Below, in pieces: positions 41,956 through 50,662 of a stretch of 64,000 nt of DNA. Made by a program: the position numbers and the translations under genes. Source of the DNA: Pseudomonas sp. ANT_H4 (GTDB lineage: Bacteria > Pseudomonadota > Gammaproteobacteria > Pseudomonadales > Pseudomonadaceae); contig NZ_VOBG01000018.1 in NCBI RefSeq assembly GCF_008369295.1, positions 40,508 to 104,507 on the forward strand. The letters run 5' to 3'. The stretch's first letter is position 1; each line of letters opens with the position of its first letter. The notes under the pieces are model-generated. The model was not told the DNA's origin. It searched no databases and saw nothing but the letters and a program-made list of their open reading frames with translations.

Positions 41956-42981
41956 TCAATTAGACGGTCTGCACTGTCGTTTCCGGGAAAACTCGGCAAA
42001 TGTCGCGACCACCTGCTCGATCTGCGCCCGACTGACGTCCAGGTGCGTAACCATACGCAGGCGCGGGGCGGCGCTCAACTTGATACCGCGCGTCGCGGCA
42101 AAGGCCTTCAACTCCTCGGCCAGGCTACCCACCTGCACGTAGACCATATTGGTCTGTACTGGCTCTACCTCGTACCCGGCCTGGCGCAACCCATCCGCCA
42201 GCCATTGGGCGTTGGCATGGTCTTCGGCCAGGCGCTGGACTTGATGCTCGAGGGCATATAACCCCGCCGCCGCCAACGAACCTGCCTGACGCATGCCGCC
42301 ACCGACCATTTTTCGCAAACGGCGGGCCTTGGCGATCAGCGCAGTCGAACCACACAACACAGAGCCAATCGGCGCGCCGAGGCCCTTGGACAGGCACACC
42401 GATACTGAATCGAAATACTGGGCGATCTCTCGCGCATCGACACCCAGCTTGACCGCCGCGTTGTAGATCCTCGCGCCGTCCAGGTGCAAGGCCAGGTCAT
42501 GCTCGCGAGTAAACGCCCGCGCAGCAGCCAGGTATTCCATCGGCAATACCTTGCCCTGCATCGTATTTTCCAACGCCAACAGCCGGGTACGCGCGAAGTG
42601 GAAGTCATCTGGCTTGATCGCCGCCAACACCTGATCCAGGTCCAGCGAGCCATCGGCCTGGACTTCCAGCGGCTGGGGCTGGATCGAACCCAACACCGCC
42701 GCACCGCCACCTTCGTATTTGTAGGTGTGGGCCTGCTGGCCGACGATATATTCCTCGCCCCGCTCACAATGGGCCATCAACGCCAGCAGGTTGCTCATGG
42801 TGCCGGTGGGTACGAACAACGCGGCGGCAAACCCCAGGCGCTTGGCCAGTTCGGCTTCCAGGCGATTGACGGTGGGATCTTCACCGTAGACATCATCACC
42901 GCTGACAGCGGTAGCCATCGCGTCGAGCATGCCTGGGGTCGGTTGGGTCACGGTGTCGCTGCGCAGGTCAATCACGGTCAT
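41956..42981 (-). CDS. ltaE: Low-specificity L-threonine aldolase
   Basis: A 341-residue fold-type I PLP enzyme that splits L-threonine or allo-threonine to glycine and acetaldehyde. It begins MTVIDLRSDTVTQPTPGMLDAM. The PLP lysine is in SVCLSKGLGAPIGSVL, the His stacking on PLP lies in the QQAHTYKYEGGG area, and HLDGARIYNAA has the PLP-binding Asp. It reads toward alaS with a 125-bp gap and has its own promoter upstream in 42982-43200. Confidence 0.93.
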   Translation of the reverse strand: MTVIDLRSDTVTQPTPGMLDAMATAVSGDDVYGEDPTVNRLEAELAKRLGFAAALFVPTGTMSNLLALMAHCERGEEYIVGQQAHTYKYEGGGAAVLGSIQPQPLEVQADGSLDLDQVLAAIKPDDFHFARTRLLALENTMQGKVLPMEYLAAARAFTREHDLALHLDGARIYNAAVKLGVDAREIAQYFDSVSVCLSKGLGAPIGSVLCGSTALIAKARRLRKMVGGGMRQAGSLAAAGLYALEHQVQRLAEDHANAQWLADGLRQAGYEVEPVQTNMVYVQVGSLAEELKAFAATRGIKLSAAPRLRMVTHLDVSRAQIEQVVATFAEFSRKRQCRPSN

Positions 42982-43223
42982 GAAACAAGCCTCGGCGAAG
43001 GGACAAAAGTCCCGGCTAACGGGTTGGAATTTGTTTTTTGATTACAGGTTACTGCGGGCATGGAGAGTGAATATCAAGCTAACGGGTCATGAAAAATGCC
43101 AGACAGCCCCAGCTTTCCGTTCAATACCAAGCAAAAAAGCCAATAGTGAATATCGAAAATGGAGCCATGCAGTTTCCAGAAATATATGGTAAAAACTCAC
43201 CGCCACCAGCGTTCTGGTGGCAA

Positions 43224-43387
43224 CGTTCTCAGGGCGGGGTGTAACTCCCCACCGGCGGTAATTACGCGTAATGCGTATAGCCCGCGAGCGCTTGGCGCCT
43301 CGAACTGCCTAGGCAGGACGGCGACAAGGTCAGCAGACCCGGTGTGATCCCGGGGCCGACGGTCATAGTCCGGATGAAGAGAGAACG
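43224..43387 (+). ncRNA. FMN riboswitch (RFN element)
   Basis: The complete aptamer is seen: closing stem CGTTCTC / GAGAACG, then GGGCGGGGTGTAACTCCCCACCGGCGGT, AGCCCGCGAGC, GTCAGCAGACCCGGTGTGAT, and GGGGCCGACGGTCATAGTCCGGATGAAG in pieces that match the conserved RFN core. A short hairpin GCCACCAG / CTGGTGGC precedes it. It controls the ribH gene 120 bases downstream. Confidence 0.97.
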
Positions 43388-43476
43388 GGATTGGCGCCTA
43401 AGGGCCGTGCGCAGAACGTCCATGCCTTGCATGCTCATTTTGTCCGTACCCTTAAATCCCATTCGATTCATAACGC

Positions 43477-43497
43477 CCTGTTTTTTTCATAAACAGG
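43477..43497 (+). promoter_or_regulatory. Ribosome-site hairpin below the FMN riboswitch
   Basis: CCTGTTT (43477-43483) pairs with AAACAGG (43491-43497), hiding the first part of the AGGAG ribosome site (43495-43499) of ribH. This suggests translational control as the expression platform; no intrinsic terminator is seen between aptamer and gene. Confidence 0.6.
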
Positions 43498-43506
43498 AGT
43501 CAGAAC

Positions 43507-44016
43507 ATGCAACCCACTGCAATTGACAGCAAAAGCAAAAACCACCACGGCGAGCGTGTCGCGTTTATCCAGGCCTGCTGGCACAAGGATATTGTCGATC
43601 AGAGCCGTAAAGGTTTCCTCGCCGAAATGATCGCCCAGGGCTACCAGGAATCAGACATCGACTTCTACGAAGTTGGCGGCGCCTTTGAAATGCCCCTGCA
43701 CGCCAAGCTACTGGCCAAGTCCGGCCGTTATGCCGGCATTGTCGCGGCTGCCCTGGTGGTGGACGGCGGGATCTATCGTCACGAGTTCGTCGCACAATCA
43801 GTGGTCAGCGGCCTGATGCAGGTTCAGCTGGAAACCGAAGTGCCGGTGTTCTCGGTGTCCCTGACCCCGCACCACTTCCACTCGGGTGTTGAACACCACA
43901 CCTTCTTCTTGGAGCACTTTGTGCACAAGGGCCAGGAAGCGGCGAAGACCTGCGCGGATACGCTGCACAAGATTCGTTTGTTGCGTCGCAATGAACCACG
44001 GGCTGTGGCGGTTTAA
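43507..44016 (+). CDS. ribH: 6,7-dimethyl-8-ribityllumazine synthase, RibH2 type
   Basis: A 169-residue lumazine synthase that joins the ribityl-pyrimidine with dihydroxybutanone phosphate in riboflavin synthesis. It has ERVAFIQACWHKDIVDQSRKGF, VGGAFEMPLHAKLLAKSGRYAGIVAAALVVDGGIYRHEFVA and SVSLTPHHFH. It resembles the decameric RibH2 isozymes of Brucella and rhizobia more than the ribH of the main rib operon, so it is probably a second, riboswitch-controlled copy. Whether it keeps full catalytic activity cannot be told. The gene stands alone. Confidence 0.88.
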   Translation: MQPTAIDSKSKNHHGERVAFIQACWHKDIVDQSRKGFLAEMIAQGYQESDIDFYEVGGAFEMPLHAKLLAKSGRYAGIVAAALVVDGGIYRHEFVAQSVVSGLMQVQLETEVPVFSVSLTPHHFHSGVEHHTFFLEHFVHKGQEAAKTCADTLHKIRLLRRNEPRAVAV

Positions 44017-44040
44017 GCGGATCCGATTGCGATGACTTCC

Positions 44041-44153
44041 GTAGCAGCTATCGAGCTTTAGCTAGGCTGTGTCGAGAGCGGCTCGGTTTTGGAGCCTGAC
44101 TTGGTGGCTGTGGCGGGGCCAACGTAGCCTCGCTAAAGCTCGACAACTGCTAC
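44041..44153. repeat. 113-bp imperfect palindrome (GTAGCAG...CTGCTAC)
   Basis: The arms 44041-44068 and 44125-44153 are inverted copies with few mismatches, sharing TCGAGCTTTAGC / GCTAAAGCTCGA. The middle carries AGCGGCTC and GGAGCC hairpin parts. It is a fluorescens-type extragenic repeat distinct from the REPs elsewhere in the window. Confidence 0.7.
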
Positions 44154-44166
44154 GCCAAGGTGCAAC

Positions 44167-44196
44167 AAAAAACCCGGTGTAAAAACCGAGTTTTTT
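44167..44196 (-). terminator. Terminator of the aru/ast operon
   Basis: AAAACTCGGT-TTTTAC-ACCGGGTTTT on the minus strand ends in a T-run. It overlaps the astE stop codon. Confidence 0.75.
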
Positions 44197-45199
44197 ATGC
44201 CAGACCGGCATCCGTCGTCGGCACAATCAATATCCCTGCCCGCAAGCCATTCTTCACCTTCGGGTTGGGGAAGATGATCCGTGCGCCCTCCTCCTCGATC
44301 ACCCAGCGCGTCTTGGCGATGTCCTCGGCCAGCAGGTAGCCCTTTTCCAGTTCCGAGAAGTTTTCTACATCCGCCGGCAGGTGCAGGATGAAGGCATCGC
44401 TGTGCTTGATGATTTCCCGGGCGACACTGAACAATTGCAGGCCGTCCAGGCTCTCGGTGGTCGGTTCATTGCCTTCGATGATCTGCTTGAGGCGGACTTC
44501 CAGGCGAGACACGTCCACGCCCTGGTTCTGTCCGAACGGCCGAGCCTTGCCCAGTTCCAGAGTGAAAGACTCGGCGCCCAACTGCTCGTAGGTAAAGGCT
44601 GTAAAGGTGATCGACGCCTTGTTCTGCAATAGCACCGCCTGCATGCCGGCGGCACGCAGCCGCGCCAGTTCGCGGCGCGAATGCTGACGGCCGTCTTTCC
44701 ACGGGTACAGGGCGAACTGTTCAATCTTCGACCCACGAATGGCGGTGTGCAGGTCGTAATGCAGCCGGCTGCGTCCGGGCTGGCTGAAGAAGTTTCTAGC
44801 CAGTTGCTCCAGCTCGCCTGCGCGCAGGGCTTCGGGCCCGCTGCTGTGTTCGTGACGACCGTTGAACAGCCGGTTGACGTCTTGTTCGAGGTAACGCTCA
44901 CCCCGACGCATGGCTTCGGGGTTGCCGAACAGGAACAAAATTCGCGCCCGTGGCTTCAAGTCACCCCGGGCAATGTCGTTCAGCAACCGGTCGAGCAATT
45001 CGATCGGTGCAGTTTCGTTGCCGTGGATGCCGGATGACAGCAACACATCGCTGCCATTGTCCCGGCCTTCGGGCGGCCGAACTTCCAGCGCGCCCTCACT
45101 GAGCCAGCGCAATCGCACGCCGTCGACAGTCGTTTGAGTAATCGAAGCCGGTTCACGTCCGGCGAGGGTCAGTTCAAGCAGTTTGCCGAGGGCGAGCAT
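44195..45199 (-). CDS. astE: Succinylglutamate desuccinylase
   Basis: A 334-residue zinc enzyme of the M14-like aspartoacylase family. It removes succinate from N-succinylglutamate, the last step of the arginine succinyltransferase pathway. Zinc-binding residues are in SSGIHGNETAPIELLD (His and Glu) and HYDLHTAIRGS (His). DVNRLFNGRH carries the substrate Arg. It is the last gene of the operon, with PA0900-type gene and astB before it. Confidence 0.95.
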   Translation of the reverse strand: MLALGKLLELTLAGREPASITQTTVDGVRLRWLSEGALEVRPPEGRDNGSDVLLSSGIHGNETAPIELLDRLLNDIARGDLKPRARILFLFGNPEAMRRGERYLEQDVNRLFNGRHEHSSGPEALRAGELEQLARNFFSQPGRSRLHYDLHTAIRGSKIEQFALYPWKDGRQHSRRELARLRAAGMQAVLLQNKASITFTAFTYEQLGAESFTLELGKARPFGQNQGVDVSRLEVRLKQIIEGNEPTTESLDGLQLFSVAREIIKHSDAFILHLPADVENFSELEKGYLLAEDIAKTRWVIEEEGARIIFPNPKVKNGLRAGILIVPTTDAGLA

Positions 45200-45211
45200 A
45201 GAGCGGCTTCC

Positions 45212-45517
45212 TTAGTGGTTGCAGCCAGGACCGTGGACGTGGTCTTCGTCGTCGCCGGCGTCGGCTGGTTCCATTTCCAGTTGCAGGCTCATCAGGTTGG
45301 TGGCCAGTGGGCGCATCAGCAGGTTGGCGTATTCAGTATCGCCTTCTTCCACGTCAACGCCGATCAGCAGTTGGCCACGGCCGTCGTGCTGAATCCAGAC
45401 TTCCTTGCCCTGCCAGATTACGGCGACGCGGGTGCAGGAAGTTTCCAGTTGAGTGCCGTCGGTGTCTTCAAGGATCAGCTTGAGGGTGTCGTTCAGGTTG
45501 TCGCTTTTGTCGCTCAT
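45212..45517 (-). CDS. Conserved small protein in the aru/ast operon
   Basis: A 101-residue acidic protein between astB and astE, as PA0900 in P. aeruginosa. Relatives are sometimes labelled topoisomerase II, which nothing in the sequence supports. Its C terminus, DEDHVHGPGCNH, is rich in possible metal ligands (three His, one Cys). It could be a metal-holding or accessory protein for the zinc enzyme AstE next door, but this is only inference. Confidence 0.8.
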   Translation of the reverse strand: MSDKSDNLNDTLKLILEDTDGTQLETSCTRVAVIWQGKEVWIQHDGRGQLLIGVDVEEGDTEYANLLMRPLATNLMSLQLEMEPADAGDDEDHVHGPGCNH

Positions 45518-45539
45518 GGCTTCGTTCTCATCTGGAGTC

Positions 45540-46886
45540 TTAATTGATCTGGAAAGGATAAACCGAGCCCAGTTTAAGGATTTGCGTCAGTTCGTCCAAT
45601 GCCGTGCGGCACTCAAGCAGCAATTGCGGATCAGCCAGGTCGGTTTCCCGCAAGGCATCGCGATAGTGCTTGTCGACCCACTGGGTCAGGGTGTCGTACA
45701 ACGGCGCCGTCATGATAACCCCTGGGTTGACCGCCGCCAGTTCGGTTTCATTCAAGGCCACCCGCAAACGCAGACACGCCGGGCCACCGCCGTTCTGCAT
45801 GCTCTGCTTGAGGTCGAAGACTTTCACTTCGCGGACCAGGCCACCGGAGCTGATCAGGCCTTGCAGATACTGCCAGACACGTTCGTTGCTGCGGCATTCT
45901 TCCGGAACGATCAGCAGCATCGAGCCGTCAGCTCGAGTCAGCAACTGGCTATTGAACAGGTAGGAACGCACCGCGTCTTCGACGCTGACCTGGGCGCGGG
46001 GCACGCAAATGGACTGGAAGTTGCCGCCACATTTGCCGAGCTTGCCGTGCAACTCCGCGAGCATCTGTTCAGTATTGAGGAACGCATCCTCGTGATAGAA
46101 CAGCACCTCGCCGTTACCCACCGCGATCACGTCATTGTGGAACACCCCTGCATCAATCACCGCCGGGTTCTGCTGGGCGAAGACCACGCCGTCATCCCGC
46201 AGGCCGTGCAAGCGGGCGACCGCCTGGGAGGCTTCCAGGGTCTGGCGCGCCGGGTACTTTTGCGGCGCCAGGTAGCGGGTGTCGAAGGCACTGCGGCCGA
46301 ACACAAAAAACTCCACGCCGGCCTGGCCATAGTCACGACAGAAACGAGTGTGGTTGGCCGCGCCTTCGTCTGCGAACTGCGCCACGGCCGGCAACGCGGC
46401 GTGGTGGGCAAAGTGCTTCTGGTCAGCAAACATTGCCCCCAGCACTCGGCTGGTGGTCGGGTGTTCGATGCTGCGGTGGTATTTGCAGTTAAGGTTGGCA
46501 GCGGTGAAATGCACGCGGCCGTCGGCGGTGTCGGCACTTGGGCTGACGGTTGCGGCGTTGGCCACCCACATGCTCGATGCCGAACAGCTTGCCACCAACA
46601 ATGGCATGGCTTGCTTGGCCGCTTGCTGGATCACTTGCGCGTCGGTGCCAGCAAAACCGAGGTTGCGCAAGGCGGCCACATCAGGGCGCTCCTGAGGGGC
46701 CAGTACGCCTTGGACAAAACCCATCTCCATCAGCGCTTTCATTTTCGCCAGGCCTTGCAGCGCCGCTTCCTTGGGGTTGGAAGACTGCTGGCTATTGCTC
46801 TGGGACGCGACGTTGCCGTAGGACAAACCGCCGTAGTTATGGGTCGGCCCCACTAGACCGTCAAAATTGACTTCATAGGATTTCAT
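45540..46886 (-). CDS. astB: N-succinylarginine dihydrolase
   Basis: A 448-residue guanidino-modifying-fold enzyme that converts N-succinylarginine to N-succinylornithine, CO2 and two ammonia. The start MKSYEVNFDGLVGPTHNYGGLSYGN and the segments with active-site Glu (near 174), His (near 250, in GVFHNDVIAVGN) and Cys (NGGGPACLRLRV) are kept. ATG 46886 is chosen for the family N terminus. It lies 45 bp after astD. Confidence 0.96.
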   Translation of the reverse strand: MKSYEVNFDGLVGPTHNYGGLSYGNVASQSNSQQSSNPKEAALQGLAKMKALMEMGFVQGVLAPQERPDVAALRNLGFAGTDAQVIQQAAKQAMPLLVASCSASSMWVANAATVSPSADTADGRVHFTAANLNCKYHRSIEHPTTSRVLGAMFADQKHFAHHAALPAVAQFADEGAANHTRFCRDYGQAGVEFFVFGRSAFDTRYLAPQKYPARQTLEASQAVARLHGLRDDGVVFAQQNPAVIDAGVFHNDVIAVGNGEVLFYHEDAFLNTEQMLAELHGKLGKCGGNFQSICVPRAQVSVEDAVRSYLFNSQLLTRADGSMLLIVPEECRSNERVWQYLQGLISSGGLVREVKVFDLKQSMQNGGGPACLRLRVALNETELAAVNPGVIMTAPLYDTLTQWVDKHYRDALRETDLADPQLLLECRTALDELTQILKLGSVYPFQIN

Positions 46887-46931
46887 CGGCGAGGCTCCAC
46901 GAACATCTGTTTTTATAGGCATCAATAGCAA

Positions 46932-48398
46932 TTACGACAACCGCACACCGGGCGTCAGCGTGGCCGGTAACACCAGGCTCGGGGTCTCAAGCGAGGCCAC
47001 CGGGTACGCGCAGTAATCCGCCGCGTAATACGCACTGGCGCGATGGTTGCCCGACGCCCCTACCCCACCAAACGGCGCGCTACTCGCAGCGCCGGTCAGT
47101 TGTTTATTCCAGTTGACGATCCCGGCACGGCTTTCCAGCCAGAACTGCTGGTAGCGCGCTTCGGAATCCGACAGCAAACCTGCCGCCAACCCATATTGGG
47201 TGTTGTTGGCCTCGACAATCGCCGCTTCGAAATCAGCGTAGCGGATTACCTGCAACAGCGGGCCGAACAGTTCTTCGTCAGCACGCTCGGCCACTTGCGT
47301 GACATCAATAATGCCCGGCGTCAGTAATGCGGCCTGACTCTCTGGCTGAGTCATTTCCAACAGTGCCACTGCGCCATTAGCCAGCAACAGTTCCTGAGCG
47401 TCCATCAAGGCCTTGGCCGCGCCCAGGGAAATCACCGAACCCATGAAAGGCGCCGGCTGCTGGTCGAACGCACCGACTTCGATGGTCGCGCTTACCGACA
47501 CCAGGCGCGCCAGCAACGCATCGCCCCAGGCACCTTGCGGCACCAACAGGCGACGGGCACAGGTGCAACGCTGGCCGGCAGAGATAAACGCCGACTGGAT
47601 GATGGTATAGACCGCCGCATCCACGTCAGCCACTTCATCCACCACCAGCGGGTTGTTGCCGCCCATCTCCAGGGCGAGGATCTTGTCCGGGCGCCCGGAG
47701 AATTGCTGGTGCAGGTGATTACCGGTACGGCTGGAACCGGTGAAGAACAAACCGTCGATGCCCGGATTGGCCGCCAGGGCGATCCCGGTTTCCCGCGCGC
47801 CTTGCAGCAGGTTCAAGACGCCAGCCGGTAGGCCAGCCTCAATCCAGCACTGCACCGTCAGTTCGGCGACTTTCGGCGTCAGTTCGCTGGGTTTGAACAG
47901 CACGGTATTGCCCGCCAGCAAGGCTGGCACGATATGACCGTTAGGCAGGTGACCGGGGAAGTTGTAAGGGCCAAACACCGCCACCACACCGTGGGGCTTG
48001 TGGCGCAACACAGCAGTGGCATCGCCCAATGGGCCGCTCTTCTCGCCGGTACGCTCACGGTAACTCTGCACCGAGATCGCGATTTTGTTGACCATACTGG
48101 TGACTTCCGTCGCCGATTCCCACAGCGGCTTGCCGGTTTCCTCACCGATGCAGCGGGCGAGCTCGTCGGCACGATTTTTCAGGCTTGCGGCGAAGGCTTC
48201 GAGCACGCCGAGGCGCTCTTCCAGGGATCGCTTGGCCCATGCAGGGAACGCCTGGCGCGCGGCCTGCACGGCGGACTCGACCTGCTCGGCGGTGGCGCCA
48301 TTGCCAGCCCATAGCACTTGCTGGGTCACCGGGTTCAGCGACTCAAAGCGCTCACCCTGACCGGCCAGCCAAACACCAGCGATGTATAGCGAATTCAT
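46932..48398 (-). CDS. astD: Succinylglutamate-semialdehyde dehydrogenase
   Basis: A 488-residue aldehyde dehydrogenase that oxidises N-succinylglutamate semialdehyde with NAD. The active-site Cys lies in SAGQRCTCARRL and the general-base Glu in LEMGGNNPLV; the NAD-binding GSSRTGNHLHQQ and PYNFPGHLPNGH segments are clear. Its start overlaps the aruG stop by one base. Confidence 0.96.
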   Translation of the reverse strand: MNSLYIAGVWLAGQGERFESLNPVTQQVLWAGNGATAEQVESAVQAARQAFPAWAKRSLEERLGVLEAFAASLKNRADELARCIGEETGKPLWESATEVTSMVNKIAISVQSYRERTGEKSGPLGDATAVLRHKPHGVVAVFGPYNFPGHLPNGHIVPALLAGNTVLFKPSELTPKVAELTVQCWIEAGLPAGVLNLLQGARETGIALAANPGIDGLFFTGSSRTGNHLHQQFSGRPDKILALEMGGNNPLVVDEVADVDAAVYTIIQSAFISAGQRCTCARRLLVPQGAWGDALLARLVSVSATIEVGAFDQQPAPFMGSVISLGAAKALMDAQELLLANGAVALLEMTQPESQAALLTPGIIDVTQVAERADEELFGPLLQVIRYADFEAAIVEANNTQYGLAAGLLSDSEARYQQFWLESRAGIVNWNKQLTGAASSAPFGGVGASGNHRASAYYAADYCAYPVASLETPSLVLPATLTPGVRLS

Positions 48399-49423
48399 TA
48401 TTTCAGCTCCCGGGCAGCAGACAACGGTACGGCACGCACTTGATCACCGGCCGTCAGTTGCAGACGCTTGGCGGTCTTTGGATCGACCACCAGGGTGCCC
48501 GCCGCCAGCCGTGCCGGTGCAGCGGTGATGCGGCACTCTTCACGTTTACGGTTATGGATCAGAAACGGCGTGGCGTCGTCACCCGGCGTACCGATGGCCA
48601 GCACCAGTGCCTCGCTGTCTCGCACCGCACGGATCTTGCTGGTTTCACATTCCACGGCAGGACCTGCATCGAAGATATCGACGTAGCCCTGATAGCTGAA
48701 ACCTTCGCTCTTGAGCATGCTCAGCGCAGGCTCGGTGTCGGTGTGAACCTTGCCGATCACGTTGCGCGCGTCCTCGGAGAGGAAGCAGGTATACACCGGG
48801 AACTTGGGCATCAACTCAGCGATAAACGCCTTATTGCCCACGCCCGTCAGGTAATCGGCCTGGCTGAATTCCATCTTGAAGAAGTGCCTGCCCAGGCTTT
48901 CCCAGAACGGCGAACGCCCAGCTTCGTCGGACATGCCGCGCATCTCGGCGATGATCTTGTTGCCAAACAGTTGCGGGAATTCGGCGATAAACAGCATCCG
49001 CGCCTTGGCCAACATGCGACCGTTAAGGCCGGTGCGGTAATCGGCCTGGAGGAACAGCGAGCACAACTCGGAGTTGCCGGTCAGGTCGTTGGCCAGGAAC
49101 AGCGTCGGAATCTCGCGGTAGATGTTCAATTCCTGGGAAGCGCTGACGGTCAGGCCTACACGGAAGTTGTACCAAGGCTCACGCAGGCCAACGGCACCAG
49201 CGATGGCGGAAATCCCCACCACCTGGCCTTCGTCGTTTTCGAGAACGAACAGGTAGTCGGCATCACCGCGCCCGGCTTCGCCGCGAAAGGTCTTTTCAGC
49301 CCAGCCGACCCGATGGGCCAGGCGCTCTTCGTTGGCCGGCAAAGTGGTGAGGCCGGTGCCGGTGCTGCGCGCCAGATCAATCAGGGCCGGTAAATCGCTG
49401 CTGCGTACGGGACGAACGATCAT
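48398..49423 (-). CDS. aruG: Arginine N-succinyltransferase, beta subunit
   Basis: A 341-residue AstA-family acyltransferase (GNAT-like). It begins MIVRPVRSSDLPALIDLARSTGTGLTTLPANEERLA and is a paralogue of the alpha subunit encoded just upstream. In pseudomonads AruF and AruG form a hetero-complex that succinylates arginine and ornithine. Shared motifs include ELCSLFLQADYR and GRMLAKARMLFIAEFP, and AGRSPFWESLGRHFF. Confidence 0.95.
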   Translation of the reverse strand: MIVRPVRSSDLPALIDLARSTGTGLTTLPANEERLAHRVGWAEKTFRGEAGRGDADYLFVLENDEGQVVGISAIAGAVGLREPWYNFRVGLTVSASQELNIYREIPTLFLANDLTGNSELCSLFLQADYRTGLNGRMLAKARMLFIAEFPQLFGNKIIAEMRGMSDEAGRSPFWESLGRHFFKMEFSQADYLTGVGNKAFIAELMPKFPVYTCFLSEDARNVIGKVHTDTEPALSMLKSEGFSYQGYVDIFDAGPAVECETSKIRAVRDSEALVLAIGTPGDDATPFLIHNRKREECRITAAPARLAAGTLVVDPKTAKRLQLTAGDQVRAVPLSAARELK

Positions 49424-49483
49424 GCTATCTCCTCAAACGGGCCGCTGATTCCAGCCACCCGCGAAACTCGCTGCTGTAAGACT

Positions 49484-50503
49484 TTAAACCGCAACCAGGC
49501 GCACGCTGGCACCTTCGCCGACACCCAGGGCCTCGGCCGTTTCCAGGTCCAGGGTCACTGGCTTACCTGGCGCGTAGTCCAGTTCCAGCAACACTGCGCG
49601 GTAATCCTGCAACTGCGCATTGCTGACTAGGTACTGGCGGCCAACACCCTTGACCATCTCACCGATCTTCACCGGCACCACGCGGCTCTGGGCAATCGAG
49701 CGAATGCCCGAGACGCGCGCATGCAGGGTCGGCCCGCCGTCGAAGATGTCGATGTAGTGATCGGTTTCAAAACCTTCGCGCATCAAGATGTCGAAGGTGA
49801 CCTGCGCCCGTGGGTGCACCTGGCCCATGGCTTCCTGGGCTTCGTCCGGCAGCAGCGGTACGTAGATCGGATAGTGCGGCATCAGTTCGGCGAGGAAGGT
49901 GCGGCTTTTCAGCCCGCACAGGCGCTCGGCGGTGGCGTAGTTGAGGCCGAAGAAATTGCGACCGATGGCATCCCAGAACGGCGATTCACCGTTCTCATCG
50001 CTATAGCCGACAATTTCGGTCACCACCGAATCGGCGAACCGTTCGGGATGGCTGGCGACGAACAATAGGCGACCACGGGAATTGAGTTCCGACCAGGCCG
50101 AACCCACCAATTCTGGCACCACGTAGAAACTGGTCAACAGGCTGTTGCCAGTCAGGTCGTGACACTGCGATAGCACATGGATCTTGTTGTGAATCTTCAG
50201 CTCGCGGGAGGCGTGAACGAAGGTTTCATTGCGAAAACTGTAGAACGGTTCCGAGTAGCCGGCCGAGGCGACGATGGCGGAGCAGCCCACCAGCTTGCCG
50301 GCGACGGTGTCTTCGAGGACGAAGAAGTAGCTTTCCTCGCCGTTGAAACTGACTTCGGCAGCGAAGGACGCTTCGCTTGCGGCGATCTTGTCGCTCAGGC
50401 GTTCGACATCATCCGGCAAGGAGGTGACACCAATCGGGCTGTCCGCAGCCAGACGCTGTACCTCGCCCAGATCAGCCATTTGCGCGGGGCGCATCACCAG
50501 CAT
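49484..50503 (-). CDS. aruF: Arginine/ornithine N-succinyltransferase, alpha subunit
   Basis: A 339-residue partner of AruG, first step of the pathway: arginine plus succinyl-CoA to N-succinylarginine. It starts MLVMRPAQMADLGEVQRLAADSPIGVTSLPDDVERL, and has ELNSRGRLLFVASHPERFADSVVTE and GESPFWDAIGRNFFGL. ATG 50503 follows AAGGAG; the ten upstream codons of the open frame are unlikely. It is 60 bp before aruG, and is separated from aruC by a REPIN. Confidence 0.95.
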   Translation of the reverse strand: MLVMRPAQMADLGEVQRLAADSPIGVTSLPDDVERLSDKIAASEASFAAEVSFNGEESYFFVLEDTVAGKLVGCSAIVASAGYSEPFYSFRNETFVHASRELKIHNKIHVLSQCHDLTGNSLLTSFYVVPELVGSAWSELNSRGRLLFVASHPERFADSVVTEIVGYSDENGESPFWDAIGRNFFGLNYATAERLCGLKSRTFLAELMPHYPIYVPLLPDEAQEAMGQVHPRAQVTFDILMREGFETDHYIDIFDGGPTLHARVSGIRSIAQSRVVPVKIGEMVKGVGRQYLVSNAQLQDYRAVLLELDYAPGKPVTLDLETAEALGVGEGASVRLVAV

Positions 50504-50552
50504 GGTGTCACTCCTTAATTCCAGAAAATACAAAATAGGGGGCTCAAAACCT

Positions 50553-50654
50553 CTGTAGGAGCGAGCTTGCTCGCGACGGTCTCAAAAACACCACAGGGCA
50601 TCAGGTACCCCGCGTTATCGTTAACGACCATCGCGAGCAAGCTCGCTCCTACAG
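50553..50654. repeat. REPIN (two inverted REP copies)
   Basis: CTGTAGGAGCGAGCTTGCTCGCGA at the left end is repeated in inverted form at the right end (TCGCGAGCAAGCTCGCTCCTACAG in two pieces), with a 54-base linker. It is a complete REP doublet lying inside the operon, between aruC and aruF. Confidence 0.92.
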
Positions 50655-50662
50655 GGGATGAA

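Noticed and set aside
42982..43223. Small plus-strand frames between ltaE and the riboswitch
   Set aside because: No ribosome sites or conserved features; this is the promoter region of ltaE and of the riboswitch transcript.
45453..46856. 467-codon open frame on the plus strand
   Set aside because: Antisense to astB; composition typical of shadow frames.
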